Shown here: in pieces, positions 15,882 through 24,856 of the stretch
Layout: each line of letters starts with the position of its first letter
Position numbering within the stretch: the stretch's first letter is position 1
NCBI RefSeq assembly: GCF_049532965.1
Contig: NZ_CP186694.1
Coordinates: 868,001-932,000 of the forward strand
Direction of reading: 5' to 3'
Source: Roseateles sp049532965
GTDB taxonomy: Bacteria; Pseudomonadota; Gammaproteobacteria; Burkholderiales; Burkholderiaceae_C
DNA length: 64,000 bases
Position numbers and translations under genes: made by a program
Notes under the pieces: generated by a model
Seen by the model: the letters and a program-made list of their open reading frames with translations, nothing else
Told to the model about the DNA's origin: nothing
Database searches by the model: none

Positions 15882-16967
15882 TCAACGCGGGTGATCCGGC
15901 TCGGTCCGGCGCATCGCGATCAAGGCTTGCGCCGCGCGGTCCATTTCCGTCGCACTGCCGTCGAGCAGCTCGATCCGCGGGGCGGTGGCCAGTTGCGGAA
16001 AGTGATTCGTCAGCGATCGCTCATAGCCCGGGTCGTAGTGGTCGCGCATCAGCTCGCCGAAGAGTTCGGCCCACTCGGCCCGCAGCGCCATGTCCTGCCA
16101 ACGCGTGACGCGCTCGCGCCCGCGCAGCGCCACCAGGCCGCCGATGAGCGTGTTGAATGCCTGCGGATCGGCCTTGAAGTGCGCGTAGTCCTCGAGCAGC
16201 AGTTGCACGCGGCCGGCCTCGGCCATGTCGATCCACACGCAGCGTCCGTGCTGGCGCAGCCGCAGGTGCAGCGCCTCGGGCATCTGCACGCCGCCGATCT
16301 TGCGGCTCTCGCTCTCGATGAACACGGGCCGCGCCGGATCCAGCCTCACCAGCGCCTGCCACAGCGCCGTGTCGAAGGCCTTCTGGCTGGGCTGTGCCTG
16401 ATCGGGCAGTCCGCCGAGCACCGAGCCGCGATGGCGCGCCAGCGCCTCCAGGTCCAGCACCTGCGCCCCGGCCGCGGCCAGCGCGTGCAGCAGCCGTGTC
16501 TTGCCCGAGCCGGTGCGTCCGCACAGCACCACGAAGTCGAAGCGGCCCGGCTGCCCGGCCAATGTCTTGAGGACCTCGCCGCGAAAGGCCTTGTAGCCGC
16601 CGACCAGTTGCAGCGACTTGAATCCGATCTGGTTCAGGAACCAGTTCATCGCGCCCGAGCGCTGACCGCCGCGCCAGCAGTACACCAGCGGCCGCCAGTG
16701 CTTCTGCATCAGCGCGCGGTGCGCGTCGAGGTGGTTGGCGATGTTGCGCGCCACGATGGCGGCGCCCAGCTTGCGCGCTTCCAGCGGATCCTGCCTGTAG
16801 AGCGTGCCGACGATGCGGCGCTCGTCGTTGTCGAGCACCGGCCAGTTGAGCGCGCCGGGCAGGTGGTCCTCGGCGAACTCGCCCGGCGAGCGCACGTCGA
16901 TGACGGCGCTGAACTCGCCGAGCCGTGCGAAGGCGTCGGCCGACGGGATGACGTGGTACTGGCTCAT
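15882..16967 (-). CDS. mnmH: tRNA 2-selenouridine synthase (MnmH/SelU)
   Basis: A 361-residue protein with an N-terminal rhodanese domain carrying Cys97 in VYCWRGGQRSG, the same number as the essential Cys of E. coli SelU/YbbB. A P-loop domain follows (GRTGSGKT at 150-157). The enzyme converts 2-thiouridine to 2-selenouridine at the wobble position of certain tRNAs through a geranylated intermediate, using selenophosphate. The start at 16967 overlaps the glnD stop (ATGA), so it is translationally coupled as last gene of the map-glnD-mnmH unit. No selD is visible in the window. Confidence 0.93.
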   Translation of the reverse strand: MSQYHVIPSADAFARLGEFSAVIDVRSPGEFAEDHLPGALNWPVLDNDERRIVGTLYRQDPLEARKLGAAIVARNIANHLDAHRALMQKHWRPLVYCWRGGQRSGAMNWFLNQIGFKSLQLVGGYKAFRGEVLKTLAGQPGRFDFVVLCGRTGSGKTRLLHALAAAGAQVLDLEALARHRGSVLGGLPDQAQPSQKAFDTALWQALVRLDPARPVFIESESRKIGGVQMPEALHLRLRQHGRCVWIDMAEAGRVQLLLEDYAHFKADPQAFNTLIGGLVALRGRERVTRWQDMALRAEWAELFGELMRDHYDPGYERSLTNHFPQLATAPRIELLDGSATEMDRAAQALIAMRRTEPDHPR

Positions 16968-19609
16968 TGCACCGACAGCGCGTCCAGCAGCTCGCCCTCG
17001 ATCTGCAGTTGCAGACGGCTCTGCTGCAGCGCCGCGCCGTCGAGCAGGAAGGTGTCCTCGACGCGCTCGCCCAGCGTCGACACCTTCGCCAGTTGCAGGT
17101 TGATGCCGTGCCGGGCGAGCACGCGCGCGATCGCGTACAGCAGGCCGGCCCGGTCGGTGGCGCTGACCGACAGCAGCCAGCGCTGCGCCCGTTCGTCGGG
17201 CCGCAATGCGATGCGGGGCGTGAACGGGAAGCTCTTCACCCGCCGCGACAGCCGGCCCTTGCGCGGCTCCGGCAGCGGCCCCTGCGCGACCAGCGCCTGT
17301 CCCAGCTTGGATTCGACCAGCGCGGTGAGGTCGCGGTGGTGCAGGTCCAGCTCCGGCGCGATGACCTGGAAGGTGTCCAGCGCATAGCCGCTGCGCGTGG
17401 TGTGCACCTTCGCGTCGAGGATGTTGAATCCGGCGCCGTCGAAGTAGCCGCAGATGCGCGCGAACAGGTCCTGCTGGTCGCGGGCGTAGACGAGCACCTG
17501 CAAGCCTTCGCCCACCGGCGACGGACGGGCGCGCACGACAGGGTCCGCGCTCTCGACGTGGCGCCACAGCGCCCGCGCGTGCCACGCGAGATCGGGCGCG
17601 TCATGCCGGGCGAAGTAGCTCAGGTCCAGCGTCTTCCACAGCGCGTCCTCGGTGCCCGGCAACTGCGCCTTCAGCGCCAGCTCCTGCCGCGCTTCCTGCT
17701 TGCGGGCCTCGATCTCGGCCGCCATGTTCAGCTTCGTGCCGCCCAGCGCGCGCAGCGTCAGGCGGTACAGGTCCTCGAGCAGCTTGCCTTTCCATGCGTT
17801 CCAGACCTTGGGGCCGGTGCCGCGGATGTCGGCGACGGTGAGCAGGTACAGCGCCGTCAGCGTCCGTTCGTCCTTCACGAGCTGCGCGAAGTGCTGGATG
17901 ACCTCCGGGTCGGACAGGTCCTCCTTCTGGGCGACGCGCGACATCGTCAGGTGATGCTCGACCAGGAACACTACCAGCGCTGCGTCCGCCTTGGGCAGGC
18001 CGTGCGCGCGGCAGAAGCGCCGCGCCTCGGCCGCGCCGAGGTCCGAATGATCGCCGCCGCGTCCCTTGGCGATGTCATGGAACAGCGCGGCGATGTAGAG
18101 CAGCGACGGCCGGTCGAACTGCGCCGCGAGTTGCGAGCAGAAGGGGTACTCGTGCGTGTGCTCCGGAATCAGGAAGCGCCGGATGTTGCGCAGCACCATC
18201 AGGATGTGCTGGTCCACCGTGTAGACGTGGAACAGGTCGTGCTGCATCTGGCCGACGATGCGCCGGAACACCCACAGGTAGCGGCCCAGCACGGAGGTCT
18301 GGTTCATCAGCCTGAACGCGTGCGTCTGGCCTTGCGGCTCCTCCAGGATGCGCATGAAGGTCGCGCGGTTGGCCGGGTCGCGCCGGAACGCGCTGTTCAT
18401 CAGCCCGCGCGCGTTGTAGAGCGCGCGCAGCGTCTTCGCGGACAGGCCCTTGATGCCGGTGGTCTGCTGGTAGACCAGGAAGGTCTCGAGGATCGCGCGC
18501 GGCTCGCGTTCGTAGAGGTCGTCGGTGGCGATCTCGAGCATGCCGCTGCGCTCCAGGAAGCGCTCGTTCACGCGGCGCAGCTCGTTGCCGAGCGTGCCGT
18601 TGATGTGCTCTTCCAGGTTCAGCAGCGTGATCTGGTTCAGCTGCGTCACCGCCTTGGCCGCCCAGTAGTAGCGGCGCATCAGCTTCTCCGAGGCGCGCAG
18701 CGACCGCGTCGATTCGTAGCCGAAGCGCTCGGCCACCGCGGTCTGCAGGTCGAAGACCAGCCGGTCCTCGCGCCGCTTCGCCGCCAGGTGCAACTGGCAG
18801 CGGATGCTCTTGAGCACGCCTTCGTTGCGTTGCAGCTGGCGCGCCTCGAAGGACGTGATCAGGCCCTGGCCGGCCAGTTGCGTCCAGGTCCTGCCCAGGC
18901 CCGCGCCGCGCGCGATCCAGATCAGCACCTGCAGGTCGCGCAGCCCGCCGGGGCTTTCCTTGATGTTGGGTTCGAGCGCGTAAGGCGTCTCTTCGTACTT
19001 CGTGTGGCGCTGGCGCATCTCCAGCGTCTTGGCCCGCATGAAGGCGCGCGGATCGACCGCGGTGCGGAAGGCCTTGTCGAAGCGCTTGACCAGCGGCCGC
19101 GACCCGGCCAGCCAGCGGGACTCCAGCAGCGCGGTCTGGATGGTGACGTCGCCGGCGGCCTCGTCCAGGCACTCCTGCACCGTGCGCACCGATGAGCCGA
19201 TCTCGAGCCCGACGTCCCAGCAGGCCGTGATGAAGCCCTCGATCGCGTGCTTGAGCGGGCCGGGCTGGTCCGGCGTCACGCCGTCCGGCAGCGTGTCGGG
19301 CAGCAGCAGCAGGACGTCGACATCCGAATGCGGGAACAGCTCGCCGCGCCCATATCCGCCGACGGCGACCAGCGCCGCATCGGGCGCCGCCGCGGGGATG
19401 CCGGACTGCGCCCACAGCGCCTGCAGCGTGTCGTCGACATGGCGGGCAAGCAGGCGCATCAGGCGCGCCGCGGCCGAAACGCTGGCGCGTGCGGCGGCGA
19501 ACTCGTCCAGCAATTGCTGCTTGCCTGCCTTGAAGCGCTGGCGCAGCTCGGCGATGGGCGCGGGGGCGGCCGCCGAAGCGCCGACCTCGCCGGGCGTCCG
19601 GGCGTTCAT
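16964..19609 (-). CDS. glnD: [Protein-PII] uridylyltransferase/uridylyl-removing enzyme (GlnD)
   Basis: An 881-residue bifunctional nitrogen sensor of normal family length. It contains the nucleotidyltransferase motif GGYGRGELFPHSDVDVLLL (roughly 105-125), a central HD hydrolase domain with LFHDIAKGRGGDHS, and two C-terminal ACT domains that bind glutamine (VYARDQQDLFARICGYF and SATDRAGLLYAIARVLARHG). It uridylylates PII proteins when glutamine is low and removes UMP when it is high, setting glutamine synthetase activity and Ntr signalling. It follows map by 13 bp and overlaps mnmH. The C-terminus is complete. Confidence 0.96.
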   Translation of the reverse strand: MNARTPGEVGASAAAPAPIAELRQRFKAGKQQLLDEFAAARASVSAAARLMRLLARHVDDTLQALWAQSGIPAAAPDAALVAVGGYGRGELFPHSDVDVLLLLPDTLPDGVTPDQPGPLKHAIEGFITACWDVGLEIGSSVRTVQECLDEAAGDVTIQTALLESRWLAGSRPLVKRFDKAFRTAVDPRAFMRAKTLEMRQRHTKYEETPYALEPNIKESPGGLRDLQVLIWIARGAGLGRTWTQLAGQGLITSFEARQLQRNEGVLKSIRCQLHLAAKRREDRLVFDLQTAVAERFGYESTRSLRASEKLMRRYYWAAKAVTQLNQITLLNLEEHINGTLGNELRRVNERFLERSGMLEIATDDLYEREPRAILETFLVYQQTTGIKGLSAKTLRALYNARGLMNSAFRRDPANRATFMRILEEPQGQTHAFRLMNQTSVLGRYLWVFRRIVGQMQHDLFHVYTVDQHILMVLRNIRRFLIPEHTHEYPFCSQLAAQFDRPSLLYIAALFHDIAKGRGGDHSDLGAAEARRFCRAHGLPKADAALVVFLVEHHLTMSRVAQKEDLSDPEVIQHFAQLVKDERTLTALYLLTVADIRGTGPKVWNAWKGKLLEDLYRLTLRALGGTKLNMAAEIEARKQEARQELALKAQLPGTEDALWKTLDLSYFARHDAPDLAWHARALWRHVESADPVVRARPSPVGEGLQVLVYARDQQDLFARICGYFDGAGFNILDAKVHTTRSGYALDTFQVIAPELDLHHRDLTALVESKLGQALVAQGPLPEPRKGRLSRRVKSFPFTPRIALRPDERAQRWLLSVSATDRAGLLYAIARVLARHGINLQLAKVSTLGERVEDTFLLDGAALQQSRLQLQIEGELLDALSVQ

Positions 19610-19622
19610 GCGGACTCCGTGC

Positions 19623-20441
19623 TCAGGCCTGGATGGCCTGCCGCTGCACGAAGGCCGGCACCGCCGGCGTGCCGGCGGACTGGGTCAGGATCTCGTAGCC
19701 GGTCTCGGTGACGAGCACCGTGTGTTCCCACTGCGCCGACAGCGAGCGGTCCTTCGTGACGATGGTCCAGCCGTCGCCCATTTCGCGGATCTCGCGCCGG
19801 CCGGCGTTGATCATCGGCTCGATCGTGAAGACCATGCCGGGCACCAGTTCCTCCAGCGTGCCGGGGCGGCCGTAATGCAGCACCTGAGGCTCCTCGTGGA
19901 ACTTCTGGCCAATGCCGTGGCCGCAGAACTCGCGCACGATGCTGAAGCCGGCGTTCTCGGCGAAGGTCTGGATCGCGTGGCCGATGTCGCCCAGGCGGGC
20001 GCCTGGCTTGACCTTCTCGATGCCCTTCCACATTGCGTCGTAGGTGAAGGCGCACAGCCGCTTGGCGGCGATGGAGCCCTCGCCGACGACGAACATCCGG
20101 CTCGTGTCGCCATGCCAGCCGTCCTTGATCACGGTCACGTCGATGTTGACGATGTCGCCGTTCTTCAGCGGGCGGTCGTTGGGGATGCCGTGGCAGACCT
20201 GATGGTTGATCGAGGTGCAGATCGACTTCGGGTACGGGGTGTAGCCCGGCGGCTGATAGTTCAGCGGGGCGGGAATGGCCTGCTGGACGTTCACGATGTA
20301 GTCGTGGGCCAGCTTGTCGAGTTGCTCGGTGGTGATGCCCGGCCTGACGTGCGGGGTCAGCATGTCCAGCACCTCGGAGGCCAGGCGGCCGGCGATGCGC
20401 ATGGCGTCGATGTCGGCGCCGGTCTTGATCGTGATGGTCAT
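19623..20441 (-). CDS. map: Type I methionine aminopeptidase
   Basis: A 272-residue metallopeptidase that removes N-terminal Met from nascent proteins. The metal-binding residues sit in INHQVCHGIPND, NIDVTVIKDGWHGDTSRMF, EFCGHGIGQKFHEEP, FTIEPM and WEHTVLVTE, the standard Asp-Asp-His-Glu-Glu pattern of the family. No N-terminal extension is present (type Ia). It heads a minus-strand unit with glnD 13 bp downstream, a linkage common in betaproteobacteria. The 127-bp gap before it, toward uppP, contains strong hairpins. Confidence 0.96.
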   Translation of the reverse strand: MTITIKTGADIDAMRIAGRLASEVLDMLTPHVRPGITTEQLDKLAHDYIVNVQQAIPAPLNYQPPGYTPYPKSICTSINHQVCHGIPNDRPLKNGDIVNIDVTVIKDGWHGDTSRMFVVGEGSIAAKRLCAFTYDAMWKGIEKVKPGARLGDIGHAIQTFAENAGFSIVREFCGHGIGQKFHEEPQVLHYGRPGTLEELVPGMVFTIEPMINAGRREIREMGDGWTIVTKDRSLSAQWEHTVLVTETGYEILTQSAGTPAVPAFVQRQAIQA

Positions 20442-20469
20442 AAGGCGCGCATTTTAGGCGCTGGGCCAT

Positions 20470-20520
20470 CCCTCCGCAGGGGGAAGCGATTCCCCCTGGG
20501 AGGGACCCCGTCTTGCGGGG
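20470..20520. terminator. Double hairpin between uppP and map
   Basis: The first stem pairs AGGGGGAA (20478-20485) with TTCCCCCT (20490-20497), extended by CCCTCC with GGGAGGG. A second small hairpin, CCCCG-TCTTG-CGGGG, follows at 20506-20520. There is no T-run, so it may terminate weakly, be Rho-assisted, or act as an mRNA-stabilising structure between uppP and map. Confidence 0.5.
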
Positions 20521-20568
20521 CGGCCAGATCCTGGCGGCGTCCGTCCCGCGGTCAGGGGAGGGGCGGGC

Positions 20569-21396
20569 TCAGTCCGCCCAGACGATCAGGCCGGTGTAGG
20601 CGGTGACCAGCACCAGGATGCCGAAGGCGATCCGGTACCAGGCGAACGGCACGAAGCTGTGGCTGGCGATGTAGCGCAGCAGCCAGCGCACGCAGATCCA
20701 GGCGCTGACGAACGAGAAGAACAGGCCCACCGCGAACAGCGGCACGTCGGCCACCGAGAGCACCGAGCGCTCCTTGTAGAGGCTGTAGAGGCCGGCGCCG
20801 ACCAGCGTGGGGATGGCCAGGAAGAAGCTGAAGTCGGTGGCGGCCTTGCGCGACAGGCCCAGCAGCATGCCGCCGATGATCGTCGCGCCGGAGCGGCTGG
20901 TGCCCGGCACCATCGCCAGGCACTGCACCAGGCCGACCTTCAGCGCGTCGACCGGGCTCATGTCGTCCACTTCATGGATGCGCACCGTGCTCTGCTGGCG
21001 GCGTTCGGCCCACAGGATGATCACGCCGCCGATGATGAAGGTGCTGGCCACCACGATGGGGGTGAAGAGATGTTCCTTGATCGCCTTGCCGAACAGCAGG
21101 CCCAGGATCACGGCCGGCAGGAAGCCGATCGCCACGTTCAGCACGAAGCGGCGCGCCCGCGCGTCGCTGCCCAGCCCCGCGGCGGTGTCGCGCAGCCGCT
21201 GCCAGTACACGATCACCACCGCGAGGATGGCGCCGGTCTGGATGGCGATGTCGAACACCTTGCCCCGGGCGTCCTCGAACCCCCCCAGCAACGCCCCCGC
21301 CAGGATCAGGTGGCCTGTCGACGAGATCGGCAGGAATTCGGTCAGGCCCTCCACGATCCCCATGATCGCGGCCTTGATCAGCAGCACAGTGTCCAA
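20569..21396 (-). CDS. uppP: Undecaprenyl-diphosphatase (UppP/BacA)
   Basis: A 275-residue polytopic membrane phosphatase that recycles undecaprenyl pyrophosphate to the lipid carrier used for peptidoglycan and O-antigen synthesis. Diagnostic segments are GIVEGLTEFLPISSTGHLIL at the N-terminus and VPGTSRSGATIIGG in the second half. A TTG start at 21396 is chosen: it puts the conserved DTVLLIKAAIMGIVEGL at the very N-terminus as in the family, and GGAG lies 6 bp upstream. The ATG at 21453 would add 19 Arg-rich residues unlike homologues. It is divergent from the TetR gene. Confidence 0.93.
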   Translation of the reverse strand: MDTVLLIKAAIMGIVEGLTEFLPISSTGHLILAGALLGGFEDARGKVFDIAIQTGAILAVVIVYWQRLRDTAAGLGSDARARRFVLNVAIGFLPAVILGLLFGKAIKEHLFTPIVVASTFIIGGVIILWAERRQQSTVRIHEVDDMSPVDALKVGLVQCLAMVPGTSRSGATIIGGMLLGLSRKAATDFSFFLAIPTLVGAGLYSLYKERSVLSVADVPLFAVGLFFSFVSAWICVRWLLRYIASHSFVPFAWYRIAFGILVLVTAYTGLIVWAD

Positions 21397-21528
21397 ACTT
21401 CGACTCCAGGAGCGCCGCCTCGCTCGGGTCCGGAGGCGGTCGGCGCGGATCATAGCCGCGGCCCGAACAGGGTTTGCTGCACTGCAACCTCGGAGCGCTT
21501 GACCGAGCGGAAAGCGCCCCGGTACATT

Positions 21529-21546
21529 ACTGACCGGTTAGTCAGT
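21529..21546. promoter_or_regulatory. Palindromic operator before the TetR gene
   Basis: ACTGAC-CGGTTA-GTCAGT has perfect 6-bp inverted arms, and the surrounding bases extend the symmetry. It lies 20 bp before the TetR-family ATG. This is the typical form of TetR/AcrR-type operators (TGACCGGTTAGTCA-like), so autoregulation is likely. It may also affect the divergent uppP promoter. Binding is inferred. Confidence 0.65.
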
Positions 21547-21565
21547 TAGCAGTTCTCCATCCGTC

Positions 21566-22261
21566 ATGCCTCGCGCCTCCTCCAAGACCGCCCCGCCGGC
21601 ACCGGCCTCCGCCCGTCAGCGGCGCAAGGCTGCGCGGCCGCAGGAGTTGCTCGAGGCGGCGCTGGCGCTGTTCGTTGAGAAGGGGTTCGCCGCCACTCGT
21701 TCGGAGGAGGTGGCCGCCAGGGCGGGGGTGTCCAAGGGGACGCTCTATCTCTATTACCCCTCGAAGGAGGAGCTCTTCAAGGCCGTGGTGCGCGAGTCCT
21801 TCGGGACGAAGATTGCCGAGGGGGTGTCGGAGCTGGGCAAGCACCAGGGCTCGATGGCGGAGCTGCTGACGTGGATGCTGTGGTCGTGGTGGGAGCGCAT
21901 GGGGCGGACGCCGGCGGGCGGCATCCACAAGATCATGATGAGCGAGGCACGGAACTTTCCGGAGCTTGCCGCCTTCTACAACGACGAGGTCATCGAACCG
22001 AGTTGCGCGCTGCTGGCCGAAGTGGTCCGGCGCGGCGTCGCTTCGGGGGAATTCCGGGATGTCGATCCGGATGCGGCCGTGATGGTGCTGATCGGCCCGA
22101 TGCTGCACCTGGTGCTGCATGAGCACTCGATCGGCGCCGCGGGGCCGACGCACGACCACAAGCCGGAGCCGGAGAAGGTGCTTCAGTTGCAGCTCGAACT
22201 CATGTTCGAGGGACTTCTCAACCGCCCGCGTGGCGGTACTTCGCCTGCGGCGGCCGCCTAG
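21566..22261 (+). CDS. TetR/AcrR-family transcriptional regulator
   Basis: A 231-residue regulator with a basic N-terminal tail and a TetR helix-turn-helix at about residues 27-73 (ALFVEKGFAATRSEEVAARAG, SKGTLYLYYPSKEELF). The C-terminal ligand domain is unassigned; it has an aromatic WSWWERMG segment and ends in an acidic/alanine-rich tail. It sits directly upstream of the Pcm-like methyltransferase and the TolC-type channel on the same strand, so it may control the channel as AcrR-like proteins do. The palindrome in its own leader supports autoregulation. Confidence 0.88.
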   Translation: MPRASSKTAPPAPASARQRRKAARPQELLEAALALFVEKGFAATRSEEVAARAGVSKGTLYLYYPSKEELFKAVVRESFGTKIAEGVSELGKHQGSMAELLTWMLWSWWERMGRTPAGGIHKIMMSEARNFPELAAFYNDEVIEPSCALLAEVVRRGVASGEFRDVDPDAAVMVLIGPMLHLVLHEHSIGAAGPTHDHKPEPEKVLQLQLELMFEGLLNRPRGGTSPAAAA

Positions 22262-22309
22262 AATACCGCCCGCATTCGGCGTGCCAAGGGGGCCGCCAGA
22301 GGACTGAAC

Positions 22310-22963
22310 ATGAACTTCGAACAAGCCCGCTTCAACATGATCGAACAGCAGATCCGCCCGTGGGATGTGCTGGATCCCTCGGTGCTGGCCTTGCTGGCCG
22401 TGGTCAAGCGCGAGGACTTCGTGCCCGCCGCCTACCGCAACATGGCTTTCACCGACGTCGAACTGCCCTTGGCCAACGGCCAGAAGATGCTGCCGCCGCG
22501 GGTCGAAGCCCGCTGGATGCAGGAGCTGAAGATCGAGCGCCACGAGAAGGTGCTGGAGATCGGCACCGGCAGCGGCTACATGGCCGCGCTGCTGGGCCAC
22601 AAGGCGCAGCAGGTCTTCACCGTCGAGAAGGACGAGCAGCTCGCGGCGCAAGCGCGCGACGCGCTGCGCCGCAACGGCGTGCTGAACGTGACGGTCGTCC
22701 AGGGCGATGGCACGAAGGGCCTGCCGACGGAAGCGCCGTTCGACGTGATCCTGCTGTCCGGTTCCGTGCCGCAGGCGCCGCAGGCGCTGCTGGACCAGCT
22801 CAAGGTCGGGGGACGCATGGGGGTGGTCGTCGGCGACGAGCCTGCGATGACGGCCCGCATCATCACGCGCACCGGTGAACGCGAGTTCACGACGAAGAAC
22901 CTGTTCGAGACGGTCGTGCAGCGTCTGGACGGCTTCGACACCGGTTCGCACTTCACGTTCTGA
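22310..22963 (+). CDS. Protein-L-isoaspartate O-methyltransferase family protein
   Basis: A 217-residue SAM-dependent methyltransferase of the Pcm/PIMT type. The SAM-binding motif is VLEIGTGSGYMAALLG, followed by acidic VEKD and VVQGDGTKGLP. PIMT repairs isoaspartyl residues in aged proteins. Members encoded next to tolC, as here, are often annotated as Pcm but are divergent, and their repair activity is not established. It starts 48 bp after the TetR gene; the sequence GAGGACTGAAC precedes the ATG. Confidence 0.82.
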   Translation: MNFEQARFNMIEQQIRPWDVLDPSVLALLAVVKREDFVPAAYRNMAFTDVELPLANGQKMLPPRVEARWMQELKIERHEKVLEIGTGSGYMAALLGHKAQQVFTVEKDEQLAAQARDALRRNGVLNVTVVQGDGTKGLPTEAPFDVILLSGSVPQAPQALLDQLKVGGRMGVVVGDEPAMTARIITRTGEREFTTKNLFETVVQRLDGFDTGSHFTF

Positions 22964-23068
22964 GGCGGCCCGAGGGCAGCGCGCGTGGGCCGGAGCCAGC
23001 AGCCCGTCGCGCGTTCTGACCGCCAGGGGGCGCCAAGTCTGCAAGTCGTCGCATTTCTTTCGAGACTG

Positions 23069-23098
23069 GCGGGTGAGGTGATCTATAACCTCGCCCGC
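23069..23098. terminator. Hairpin in the pcm-tolC gap
   Basis: GCGGGTGAGGT (23069-23079) pairs with ACCTCGCCCGC (23088-23098) apart from one T-G wobble, with an 8-base AT-rich loop. No T-run follows. It lies 105 bp after the methyltransferase stop and 130 bp before the tolC ATG, and may be a partial terminator or mRNA-stability element. Nothing else is recognised in the gap. Confidence 0.4.
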
Positions 23099-23225
23099 GG
23101 CAACGGAGTGGGGTCGGGGGAGACCGACCAGCCGGTTGCCGGGTACTGAAAGCCGGTCGCGAGGGTCGCGGCCGGTCCGCAGTTGGACCGATCCGAAGAA
23201 CATTACATCGATACGAGGATGCCTC

Positions 23226-24578
23226 ATGGCCGCTGATCGCCGTACATCTCCCACTTCCCGCCTGCCGCGGATCACGCTTCTGGCTGCGGCGCTCGCGCTG
23301 ACGGTGGGGAGTGTCCGGGCGCAGAGCCTGCAAGAGCTGTACGACGCGGCCCGCGCCTACGACGCCACCTACCTGGCGGCCCGCGCGACGGCGGACTCGG
23401 CGCAGTACCGCTACGGTCAGGCGCTGGCGTTGGCGCGGCCCTCGGTGGGCGTGGGTGTCAGCGCGACGCGCTCGGAGCTTGATCCGCCGGGGAGCACCCT
23501 GGGGCGCGACCGGCTGGGCAGCACCGTGACCAATGCGGGGCTCAACGCCAAGTACGCGGTGTTCAACCGGCCCAACCAGGGCAGCATCGAGCAGGCGCGG
23601 CTGGGCGTCGATGTGGCCGAGTCGGATCTGGCGACGGCCGAGCAGGACCTGATCGTGCGGGTGGCGCAGGCCTACTTCGACGTGCTGGCGGCGAAGGACA
23701 CGCTGGCGACGTCGAGCGCGAACAAGGCGGCGATTGCGGAGCAACTGGCCTCTGCCAAGCGCAACTTCGAGGTGGGCACCGCCACGATCACCGACACCCG
23801 CGAAGCGCAGGCCCGGTTCGACCTGGCGACGGCGCAGGAGCTGGCTGCGGACAACGACCTGCGCGTGAAGCGTGTGACGCTGGATCAACTGGTCGGGCGG
23901 GTGGGTGTCGAGCCGCGACCGCTGGCCGTGCCGGTGGTGCTGCCGCCGGTGGCGCCGTCGACGGTGGAACCGTGGGTCAGCGAGGCCGAGGGCGCCCATC
24001 CGGCCATCCGCAAGGCCCGGCTGGGGCTGGACATTGCCCGCTATGAGATTGAGCGTGCCAAGGGTGCGCGGCTGCCGACGGTCGACCTGACTGCGCAGCT
24101 GGGTGTGCAGCGTCAGACGGGTGAGGGCGTCAGCTTCGTGGGCAATGCGAAGCAGGCGTCGGTGGGGGTGTCGGTGAACATGCCGATCTACAGCGGCGGC
24201 GCGATCACCAACCGGATCAAGGAAACGGTGGCGCTGGAGGAGAAGTCCCGCAACGACCTGGACTTTGCCCGCCGCAGCGTGGAGGAGGGCACCAAGCGGG
24301 CCTTCTTCGGCGTGCAGTCGCTGCAGGCGCAGGTGAAGGCATACGAGGCGGCGGAGGCTTCATCGAAGCTGGCGCTCGAGGCGACGCAGCTGGGCTACAA
24401 GGTGGGCGTCCGCGTGAACCTGGACGTGTTGAATGCGCAGACGCAGCTCTACACGACGCAGCGCGACCTTGCAAAGGCGCGTTATGACGTCCTGGTCAAC
24501 AGCCTCAAGCTGCGCCAGGCCTCGGGCCAACTGCGCCCCGAGGACGTGACTGCGATCAACGCGCTCCTCGCCCGATAA
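23226..24578 (+). CDS. tolC: TolC-family outer-membrane channel protein
   Basis: A 450-residue outer-membrane efflux protein with a signal peptide (hydrophobic LLAAALALTVGSVRAQ). Two homologous outer-membrane-efflux repeats (about 35-230 and 250-445) have the long amphipathic helices of TolC, for example AYFDVLAAKDTLATSS and its counterpart RAFFGVQSLQAQVKAYEAA. It forms the trimeric exit duct for type I secretion or RND/MFS pumps. The ATG at 23226 follows GAGG by 7 bp and leaves a normal signal peptide; the reading frame stays open further upstream. No adaptor or inner-membrane pump is adjacent, but two RND systems without their own outer-membrane protein lie elsewhere in the window. Confidence 0.92.
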   Translation: MAADRRTSPTSRLPRITLLAAALALTVGSVRAQSLQELYDAARAYDATYLAARATADSAQYRYGQALALARPSVGVGVSATRSELDPPGSTLGRDRLGSTVTNAGLNAKYAVFNRPNQGSIEQARLGVDVAESDLATAEQDLIVRVAQAYFDVLAAKDTLATSSANKAAIAEQLASAKRNFEVGTATITDTREAQARFDLATAQELAADNDLRVKRVTLDQLVGRVGVEPRPLAVPVVLPPVAPSTVEPWVSEAEGAHPAIRKARLGLDIARYEIERAKGARLPTVDLTAQLGVQRQTGEGVSFVGNAKQASVGVSVNMPIYSGGAITNRIKETVALEEKSRNDLDFARRSVEEGTKRAFFGVQSLQAQVKAYEAAEASSKLALEATQLGYKVGVRVNLDVLNAQTQLYTTQRDLAKARYDVLVNSLKLRQASGQLRPEDVTAINALLAR

Positions 24579-24647
24579 GCCCACGCACCACCTCCCCCAA
24601 AGTCCCCGGTCGCAGATCCGTCGAAGTACGGCAGCGGTTGGGGACGG

Positions 24648-24743
24648 CAGGGCATGGGGTTCAGGCGCTTGCCGCCTGTGGCCCCATGCCCTGGCGGCCA
24701 GCGCTTGGCGGATGCATTGGGGGAGCCCCACGTTCCGCCCCAG
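24648..24743. repeat. Intergenic palindromic repeat element, copy A
   Basis: Within the 278-bp gap between tolC and yaaA, CAGGGCATGGGG (24648-24659) pairs perfectly with CCCCATGCCCTG (24682-24693), with a nested AGGCG/CGCCT stem. On the minus strand, CTGGGGCGGAACGTGGGGCT (24743-24724) is followed by ACCCCATGCCCTG (24660-24648). The same two modules, in the same order and orientation, occur inside the AtuA-like gene near 50.85 kb. It may also terminate tolC transcription. Confidence 0.6.
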
Positions 24744-24856
24744 CAGTTCAGCAACTGCATGGCTGACGCAGTCGAACGGTCCCCGCAAGCCGCAAGACGA
24801 GTTCGAACCAGCCTGGTGACAGGTCTTGCCGCCACTTCGCGCGACAATCCGCCCCC

